Origin: an uncultured Mollicutes bacterium
Lineage (GTDB): Bacteria > Bacillota_I > Bacilli_A > RFN20 > CAG-826
DNA: 64,000 nt
Assembly (NCBI GenBank): GCA_900539595.1
Contig: UQCQ01000006.1
Span: 17,638 to 81,637 of the forward strand
Direction: 5' to 3'
In this document: positions 58,100 through 64,000 of the stretch, piece after piece
How positions within the stretch are numbered: position 1 is the first letter of the stretch
Layout: each line of letters starts with the position of its first letter
Made by a program: the position numbers and the translations under genes
Notes under the pieces: generated by a model
What the model was told of the DNA's origin: nothing
The model's database searches: none
What the model saw: the letters and a program-made list of their open reading frames with translations, nothing else

Positions 58100-59308
58100 T
58101 TAGGCTATTTTATCTTGATAGAGGGTCAAAGAACCAGTTCCACCTGCTACCTCTTGGTATTTGTAAGCAGAAGTTTTCGGCGCGGCCAAAGTGGGGTTTT
58201 CGTTCTCCACTCCGTGACTTTTGGGGTCGGTAAATAAACCAAAGGTCTTTTCGCCGGAACTGCCCCAGGTAGAATCCAAGGCATCGTACATCCGGAAATA
58301 ATGGACGCTTTCTAGATAAGGGAGTTCCTCCTTGCAAAGGGTATATAAGGCCGGAACAAACTCGGCGATGCGTTTGGCGGAGACGTCCGCTTCGGAGAAG
58401 CCCATTTCGGTGAAAAACACCTTTTTGTCTTTCTTCTCATTTTGTTTGATAACGCCATAGATGCCGTCATTGGTTTCTAAGAAGAGTTTCCGGTTGAAAT
58501 TCGGCATATAGGGGTGCCAACAGGCAATCTGGAAATAATCGTCGGGGTAAATGCTACCAAAATCCCCGGAAGCGATGTTGTCGTAGAGATACTGAAGGAA
58601 GGTTTCAGCCCCGGAAAGAACAAGTCCCCCTAATATCGTTTTGGCATTGGGGTTCGCTCGGTGGATGCCTCTTGAAGCGTAATAAAGCATATCCGTATAG
58701 ATGTCGGCCTTTTCCCGCAAGGAGAAATTGCCCCCTTCTAAACGCGGGAAGAAGACGTCGTTATTGTCTTCATTATCAATTTCCCAGTATTCGATTTCGG
58801 GGAAGGCGGAGACAAGATTAAACCACGTGGTTTCATAATCGGCGAGCCATTCGAGGTAGTAACTGCCCTCACTCATGTCGCGGCTTGGCTTGGCGGTCGT
58901 CGAGGAGGAATTCTTATAACCGGCTTTATGGAAATTGGAATGGTTCATCCCGATGATCTGCCGTCCTGCTTGGACGTGGCTCGATACGATTTGCTTGGCT
59001 AAATCGAGCCCCTTTTGGTGATAGGTCGTGGAATTGGACATGACCCAGTTGCAGTGAAGCCAGACGCGAACGCTACGAACGCCTAGGTTATTCATCAAGG
59101 CGTGGGTTTGCTGCCAATCAATTTCGGTCCAGGATTTCTCACTCCACGACAAATCCCCCATCCCGAAGATGAATTTCTTATCCACGACTGCATTCTTCGG
59201 ATCGTAGTGATCCCCGTAATCCATGGAAGAAGTTCCTCCGGCATTCGTGCCACAAGCGCATAAAGCGGTTAGGCAAGCAATTCCCAGCAAAGCATTTTTT
59301 AATTTCAT
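58100..59308 (-). CDS. Secreted clan GH-A glycoside hydrolase, lipoprotein
   Basis: 402 residues. Lipobox TALCAC at 14-19. A TIM barrel with SVRVWLHCNW, acid/base E180 in YWEIDNED and nucleophile E301 in FFTEMGFSEAD; the ~120-residue gap between the two Glu is normal for clan GH-A (GH5, GH39 and relatives). The acid/base motif NED in place of the common NEP is uncommon. Family not fixed by eye; GH39-like is my best guess. It should work outside the membrane, trimming substrate for the binding protein encoded by the preceding gene, whose stop it overlaps. Confidence 0.7.
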   Translation of the reverse strand: MKLKNALLGIACLTALCACGTNAGGTSSMDYGDHYDPKNAVVDKKFIFGMGDLSWSEKSWTEIDWQQTHALMNNLGVRSVRVWLHCNWVMSNSTTYHQKGLDLAKQIVSSHVQAGRQIIGMNHSNFHKAGYKNSSSTTAKPSRDMSEGSYYLEWLADYETTWFNLVSAFPEIEYWEIDNEDNNDVFFPRLEGGNFSLREKADIYTDMLYYASRGIHRANPNAKTILGGLVLSGAETFLQYLYDNIASGDFGSIYPDDYFQIACWHPYMPNFNRKLFLETNDGIYGVIKQNEKKDKKVFFTEMGFSEADVSAKRIAEFVPALYTLCKEELPYLESVHYFRMYDALDSTWGSSGEKTFGLFTDPKSHGVENENPTLAAPKTSAYKYQEVAGGTGSLTLYQDKIA

Positions 59309-60951
59309 TGGATGATCCCCGCTTTCTTGGCTAATTCTTCCAACATGCGTTGGATGTTTTTATAGTCATAGGAAGATTGATTCACTTGATTCATCAAAGC
59401 ATCCCAATCGGTAGTTAGGTTCTTTTTGCCCATGATCGCGTTGATGGCAAAGATGTTGGAAGCGTCCTCCACTTTCTTCATTTTGTTCGTGTAGGAGCTG
59501 TAATAGCCCGTGACGTTATAAAGACGGCTACGGACGACCGTGTTGTTCTTTAGGCCCTGTTCAATCAAGTCTTTGTAATTGGCATCCAATCCATTCGGGT
59601 CGCGACGGACTTGGAAGTGCAAGGCGCTGTCCCAATCGATATCGCTGCCAAAAACGCCGGTGCCCATCTTGTAATAGCCCGTCGGCATGGAATCCCCGTC
59701 TTCGTTTTTGGTTTGGTAGAATGTTCCTGTAGGTTCTTCGTTTCTTCTTTCTAGGTTCGGAATGTAATTTCCCTCGTCATCGATGGAATAATGCTGATCC
59801 TTGATGCCATAGGAACGTAATTTGCTGCCTTCAGGAGAATAGAGGTAATTGAATAGGCGCATCGCCGCATGGGGGTTCTTGCAGAGTTTGGAAATGGAGA
59901 ATCCGCCCCAATATCCGCCCCAGCTAGAGAATCCTCCGGCTCCTTCTACCCCAAGGTTTTTGGTGCCAATCGGAGCTTTGCCAAGAATCAATTTTCCTTT
60001 GCCGTTTGCATTCTCAAAGGAATTGGCAATCCAACTCACGTGCATCTCCGCATTGGTGATGAGGATGCCGGTAGTACCGCTATAGAACTTATCGCGGTCT
60101 TGCTCGTTGTTGTTCACGGCGAATTGGGGATCGATATACCCCTTCGCGTACATGTCTTGGGCCCAGGTTAAGAAGTTCTTGAATTCAGGGGTTAAGAACA
60201 TGTATTCGCCCTTATCGTTGCGATCTAAATCATAGTCGGGGGTTACTCCAAAAGCATGATACAAGGGGTTCATGTAGAAGGCTTTGCCGAAAGGAGAGAT
60301 GCCATAGGTGTTGTTCTTGCCATCTTTATCGGGATCGTTCAACGTGAATTTCATGAGCACGTCTTGAAATTCTTCGATCGTCTCGGGGGTCTTCGCGGTT
60401 TTGACTCCGTTGACCTCAGTGTAATAACCGATATTAATGAGCCAATCCGCCCGATAATAGATGCCCCAGCCGGATTCGCTGGAAAGATAAGGCAATAACG
60501 TATGGGCATTATTCCCAAACGTGAGGTTTTTGAATTGATCGCTACCAAGGATGGCTTCGATATAGGGGTATTCACCTGGTTTTTCCGCGAGCAATTCATC
60601 GATGTTCCAAATGATTTCTTGGTCCACCCAGTTGTTGTAGCTATTGCCCGCGTTATTGGGGACGGCGAAAATCACATCGGGAATCGAACCCGTATTAATC
60701 ATGGGGTTTAGGGTCGTGTAATAATCGCTATTATGGGTTGCGCCGCGGATCGCCATTTTAACGCCGGTGTCCTCTTCGATTTTCTTCCAAATCGAGTCGC
60801 GTTTTAACCCATCGAAACTGTTGCCGCCGTTTAAAAACATATCCAGGGTTGTCACCCCGTCTTCTTCTGGAGTGGTACCCCCTCCGCAGGAAGTGAGGCT
60901 AAGCGGGGCTAGGCATAGAAGGCCTAAGAATAATTGAGCGGATTTTTTCAT
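59305..60951 (-). CDS. ABC transporter substrate-binding lipoprotein (LplA type)
   Basis: 548 residues. Lipobox SLTSC then a short linker. The mature part has WKKIEEDTGVKMAIRGAT, IPDVIFAVPNN, and LNDPDKDGKNNTYGISPFG, an EF-hand-like calcium loop typical of LplA/YtcQ binding proteins. It overlaps the stop of the nucleoside hydrolase gene and feeds the LplB/LplC-type permeases upstream in the operon. Such proteins usually bind large or complex oligosaccharides. Confidence 0.88.
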   Translation of the reverse strand: MKKSAQLFLGLLCLAPLSLTSCGGGTTPEEDGVTTLDMFLNGGNSFDGLKRDSIWKKIEEDTGVKMAIRGATHNSDYYTTLNPMINTGSIPDVIFAVPNNAGNSYNNWVDQEIIWNIDELLAEKPGEYPYIEAILGSDQFKNLTFGNNAHTLLPYLSSESGWGIYYRADWLINIGYYTEVNGVKTAKTPETIEEFQDVLMKFTLNDPDKDGKNNTYGISPFGKAFYMNPLYHAFGVTPDYDLDRNDKGEYMFLTPEFKNFLTWAQDMYAKGYIDPQFAVNNNEQDRDKFYSGTTGILITNAEMHVSWIANSFENANGKGKLILGKAPIGTKNLGVEGAGGFSSWGGYWGGFSISKLCKNPHAAMRLFNYLYSPEGSKLRSYGIKDQHYSIDDEGNYIPNLERRNEEPTGTFYQTKNEDGDSMPTGYYKMGTGVFGSDIDWDSALHFQVRRDPNGLDANYKDLIEQGLKNNTVVRSRLYNVTGYYSSYTNKMKKVEDASNIFAINAIMGKKNLTTDWDALMNQVNQSSYDYKNIQRMLEELAKKAGIIQ

Positions 60952-61898
60952 TGTTTTGCTCCTTTTTCGATCATTTGGCGAATTTGAGTTTGGAAGGCAT
61001 CGACATCAACCTTGAATGCCACGTGGCATAAAGGATAGCCGTTAGACATCCTATCTACATAGAGGGGTCCCCTTAAATCTTCAATCGGCAAGGTTAATCC
61101 CGTGGTGAACCCGCTTTGATCCACGCATACATGGATATGGCGGGGGAAGAATTCTAGAATGCTTGGTTCGACGACGCTCATCGCGGCAAGAGGATCGTGC
61201 AATGTCATGATTCGCGTGGGGTTTGCCTTTTGCCATAATTCGATGCAGCGGTTTCGGTACTGGCCATAGGGGGTATGGTCTAAATGGAACACGTCTTGGC
61301 TTTTTTTGCTAAAGGTGGTTTTCTCCGTGACATCGACTCCGACGGCGACCAAGTCGAGCGCTTTGGCAAAGACTTTTTCTGCGGCGAGATAGTCGCATTC
61401 GATGTTCCATTCGACAAACGGACGGAAGAAGCACCCACCCATAATATGGAGGTGGACTCGCTTCATGGCCTCTTCGTCTTTTTCGATGGCTTTGGCGATA
61501 TTCGTTAAAGGCCCAATCCCTAATATCGTTAACTGGTCCCCATATTTCCTTGCGGCATTCACGATGAAGTCGATGGCCTCCTCTTCGTGTCCTGGCTGGT
61601 TTAATGGGGAGTATTTCTCCTTGTTTAAATCGTCTACGGCTTGGCAAAAGATTTCGTCTAAATGGATATGGTGGAAGGAGCCTAGAGGAGTTCCGTATCC
61701 GGCATAGACGGGGATATCGGGTTTGCCTAGTAGGCTTAAGACCTTTTTAGCCATCCTGGCCCGGAGAAAGGAATTCATCCAAACTGTGGTGATTCCGATT
61801 AATTCCACGTCGGGGCGTTTTGCTAGATATTCGAGGGCAATGAGATCATCGATATCATCGCCGATATCGGTGTCGATTATGATTTTCTTTTGGAGCAT
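60948..61898 (-). CDS. Inosine-uridine-type nucleoside hydrolase
   Basis: 316 residues. The N-terminal KIIIDTDIGDDIDDLIALEYL contains the calcium-binding Asp cluster of nucleoside hydrolases; LTILGIGPLTNIAKAIEKD and a C-terminal HDPLAAM are also family signatures. It hydrolyses the N-glycosidic bond of ribonucleosides to base and ribose. A position between carbohydrate permeases and binding protein is unusual; together with the ribokinase at the operon's end it suggests that a ribosylated compound is imported or that a related sugar linkage is cut. Confidence 0.87.
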   Translation of the reverse strand: MLQKKIIIDTDIGDDIDDLIALEYLAKRPDVELIGITTVWMNSFLRARMAKKVLSLLGKPDIPVYAGYGTPLGSFHHIHLDEIFCQAVDDLNKEKYSPLNQPGHEEEAIDFIVNAARKYGDQLTILGIGPLTNIAKAIEKDEEAMKRVHLHIMGGCFFRPFVEWNIECDYLAAEKVFAKALDLVAVGVDVTEKTTFSKKSQDVFHLDHTPYGQYRNRCIELWQKANPTRIMTLHDPLAAMSVVEPSILEFFPRHIHVCVDQSGFTTGLTLPIEDLRGPLYVDRMSNGYPLCHVAFKVDVDAFQTQIRQMIEKGAKQ

Positions 61899-61900
61899 GT

Positions 61901-62803
61901 TTAGCCTTTCACGGATCCAAGGAGGACCCCTTTGACGAAGTGCTTTTGAACGAAGGGATAGACAAGAATGATGGGGAGGACGGAGATGACGATCGCCGCC
62001 ATTTTGACGCTAGTGGCCATCGCCATGACATCGGGGTCGACCACGCCTTCTCCCGCGGTGCTTGTGATGAGGATATTTCGCAAAAACTGCTGAACCATCC
62101 ATAGGTCTTTCCGGTTTTGCATATACAAAACGCCGGTCATCCAGTCGTTCCATTTCCCTACGGCTACCCAGAGGGCAATCGTTGCTACAATCGGTCCACT
62201 TAACGGAAAGACGATTTGGAAGACGATGCGCGTTTCGCTTGCCCCGTCTACCCGAGCGGAGTCGAACACTTCCTCGGGGATACCCTTGATGAAATTACGG
62301 GCGATGATGATGTTGAAGGGGCTTACTAGTCCAACCAGGATATAGACGAGAGGATTGTTCTTTAATCCTAACTGGGTGATGACGAGGTAATACGGGATTA
62401 ATCCCCCGCTGAATAGCATCGAAATCACGAGGAAAATCAAGACGGCGTTCCGCCCCTTGAATTCCTTTCTAGACAAGGGATAGGCCGAAAGCATGGTGAT
62501 TAAGACGGCCAAGACGGTATAAGCAAGCGTAATTCCAATGGAGAGGAGGAAGGACTGACCTAATCCATCGTTATTCAGAATGATGAAATAGCTTTCTAAT
62601 GAGAGTTTGGTCGCCGGATTGCCATCGGGTTTTAGATATTGGACGATGAGAGATTCCTTTAAGACGTAATAGAAGGGGTAAAGGAAGGCAGCAAAGAGAA
62701 GGAGGAACAAGAGGTAATTCAAGCAATGGAATACAATGTCCCCCGGGGTTTTGCCAAAGCAACGGGCAAAGAAACTGCGAACGGGATGTTTGCTTTTTAC
62801 CAT
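61901..62803 (-). CDS. ABC transporter permease (LplC/YtcP type)
   Basis: 300 residues, six helices, coupling loop DSARVDGASETRIVFQIVFP. The C-terminal FVQKHFVKGVLLGSVKG is the hallmark of LplC/YtcP permeases. It overlaps the end of its partner permease by seven bases. Confidence 0.9.
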   Translation of the reverse strand: MVKSKHPVRSFFARCFGKTPGDIVFHCLNYLLFLLLFAAFLYPFYYVLKESLIVQYLKPDGNPATKLSLESYFIILNNDGLGQSFLLSIGITLAYTVLAVLITMLSAYPLSRKEFKGRNAVLIFLVISMLFSGGLIPYYLVITQLGLKNNPLVYILVGLVSPFNIIIARNFIKGIPEEVFDSARVDGASETRIVFQIVFPLSGPIVATIALWVAVGKWNDWMTGVLYMQNRKDLWMVQQFLRNILITSTAGEGVVDPDVMAMATSVKMAAIVISVLPIILVYPFVQKHFVKGVLLGSVKG

Positions 62804-63771
62804 ATGGAATCCCCTCCGATTAATTTGATGAGTTTGTTGGCGATTAAAACCAAAACCAACGAGATGACGGAATTAAATAGCCCCATGGCCGCGGCCAAAT
62901 CGTATTGGCCTTCTTGAATGCCGATGCGGAACAAGTAGGTTTCGATGATATCGCCTTTACCAAGAACCGTATCGTTATAGAGGTTATAGATTTGATCGAA
63001 TCCCCCATAGATGATGTTGCTCGCGGTGAGAATCAAGTTGACGCTGATCGCGGGGACCATGCCCGGAAGAGTAATGGAGCAAATCTTTTGGAATCTCGAT
63101 GCCCCATCGATGGAAGCGGCTTCATAGAGTTCCTTGGAAATCGAAGCCACCGCGGCAAAGTAGATAATCGTGGACCATCCGGCTTCTTTCCAGATGTCGC
63201 TAACAATCACAATACCTAAGAAGAAGTTGTCGTCGGTGAAGAAGGGTAGCTCCTTTCCAAAGATGCTTTTCATCGCTTCTTGGAAAGCACTTTGAGAAGA
63301 AGTGAGGGAAGTAAGAATCCCCGCGATGACGACCCAGCTAATGAAATGGGGAAGATAGGAGACGACTTGAAAGCCTTTGGAGAAACGTCTCGACCCCATT
63401 TCATTAAGCAGGATGGTCATGAGGATGGGAACGGGGAATCCGAAGAGGATCCGTAATCCCGATATCCGCAGGGTATTGATTAACTTACCCACGAAATCGG
63501 GATCCCCGAATAACGTTTTGAAGTGTTTGAATAAATCCAAGGAACCATTCGTGCTGGCCCAGGGGCTGCCCCAGATGCCGCCTAAAATCCTCCAATCCTT
63601 GAAGGCGATGACAACACCAAGCATCGGATAATAGGAGAAGATGAGCTGGTAGACGATCATCGGGAGAAGCATCGCATAGAGCGGCCAGCTGCGTTTAAAG
63701 TAGCTGACCCACTTATTCGGACGCTTGGGCGTAAGGGAAGCTTGGGCGACTAAAGTTCCTTGGGCTGCCAT
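62797..63771 (-). CDS. ABC transporter permease (LplB/YteP type)
   Basis: 324 residues, six helices. PLYAMLLPMIVYQLIFSYYP and GVVIAFKDW near the start and the loop EAASIDGASRFQKICSITLP are typical of LplB/YteP. Its ATG overlaps the stop of the partial upstream gene (TAATG). No ATPase gene is in this cluster; the MsmK-type ATPase at 34323 could serve it. Confidence 0.9.
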   Translation of the reverse strand: MAAQGTLVAQASLTPKRPNKWVSYFKRSWPLYAMLLPMIVYQLIFSYYPMLGVVIAFKDWRILGGIWGSPWASTNGSLDLFKHFKTLFGDPDFVGKLINTLRISGLRILFGFPVPILMTILLNEMGSRRFSKGFQVVSYLPHFISWVVIAGILTSLTSSQSAFQEAMKSIFGKELPFFTDDNFFLGIVIVSDIWKEAGWSTIIYFAAVASISKELYEAASIDGASRFQKICSITLPGMVPAISVNLILTASNIIYGGFDQIYNLYNDTVLGKGDIIETYLFRIGIQEGQYDLAAAMGLFNSVISLVLVLIANKLIKLIGGDSIW

Positions 63772-64000
63772 TATTTTTCCTTCTTTTTCTTTACGGCGAT
63801 GATGATGCCGGTTGCAGCGCCTGCCACTACCACAGCCGCGGCAACGGAGATGCCAACAATCAAGCCGACGTTATTGCTCGCCTTCGGTTCCACCTTTTCG
63901 ATGGCTTCGACTTTTTGCTTGAAGGCGGCAAGAGCGCGGTCCATATCCGCGGTAGTTTGAGCGGCATTTAACGCATTCTTATAGTAGGCGTACTGGCTTT
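63771..64000 (-). CDS. Membrane-anchored surface protein, C-terminal fragment
   Basis: Only the last 75 codons are in the window; the gene enters from the right edge. The fragment contains an Ala/Lys/Glu-rich helix of the FIVAR type (YYKNALNAAQTTADMDRALA), a transmembrane helix (VGLIVGISVAAAVVVAGAAT) and a positively charged tail KKKKEK at the stop, the form of a C-terminal anchor of an extracellular protein without LPXTG. The stop overlaps the permease start, so it is the preceding member of the same operon and probably an extracellular glycan-active or binding protein. Confidence 0.7.
   Translation of the reverse strand, partial: SQYAYYKNALNAAQTTADMDRALAAFKQKVEAIEKVEPKASNNVGLIVGISVAAAVVVAGAATGIIIAVKKKKEK

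Overview
The window looks like chromosomal DNA of an uncultured, probably gut-dwelling member of the Bacillota (Bacilli / Erysipelotrichia / Mollicutes-related lineages). This is an inference from many short-signal lipoproteins with Gram-positive lipoboxes followed by Ser-rich linkers, ABC sugar importers with separate MsmK-type ATPase, LacI and AraC regulators, strong AGGAGG-type ribosome sites, standard stop codons including TGA, and no outer-membrane components. No rRNA or tRNA gene was recognised.

Layout. 1-55: start of an SDR oxidoreductase (minus). 0.3-1.6 kb: DUF3990 toxin-like gene overlapping an HTH partner. 1.6-11.2 kb: an AraC regulator divergent from a glycoside operon (GPH symporter, GH2, sugar isomerase-like TIM barrel, GH78 rhamnosidase, GH1). 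11.3-12.7 kb: a P-loop ATPase/nuclease gene split by a frameshift. 12.8-37.1 kb: a large beta-1,3-glucan locus with an Ig-like surface protein, secreted GH81, three membrane proteins, a LacI regulator, three GH16 enzymes, an ABC importer, two binding-type lipoproteins, a giant GH94/149/161-type phosphorylase, the importer ATPase and a cytoplasmic GH30. LacI-type palindromes recur in front of these genes, so they probably form one regulon: long glucan is cut outside, oligomers are imported, phosphorolysis yields glucose-1-phosphate.

37-54 kb is an accessory stretch. It holds three more P-loop ATPases with nuclease-like C-terminal domains (37.4, 48.7 and 50.8 kb; a fourth relative is at 11.3 kb), each preceded by its own private set of repeats, a Fic protein, an ECF sigma/anti-sigma/lipoprotein unit with a matching pair of promoters, a ToxN-family type III toxin, a phosphonate-type ABC operon whose binding protein appears circularly permuted, and a nuclease-helicase. 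The ToxN gene is preceded by two separate promoter-repeat-terminator antitoxin RNA units with different repeats, instead of the usual one.

54-64 kb: a YesL-like membrane protein, then a tightly overlapping minus-strand operon running off the right edge: surface protein, LplB/LplC-type permeases, nucleoside hydrolase, LplA-type binding protein, secreted clan GH-A hydrolase, GH2 and ribokinase.

Most promising for new biology: the dual antitoxin RNA arrays of the ToxN system, the recurrent pairing of AAA ATPase/nuclease genes with private repeats (one gene is bracketed by near-identical 37-bp repeats), the permuted PhnD, and a run of accessory genes that look leaderless (promoter -10 box only 3-9 nt before the start codon).
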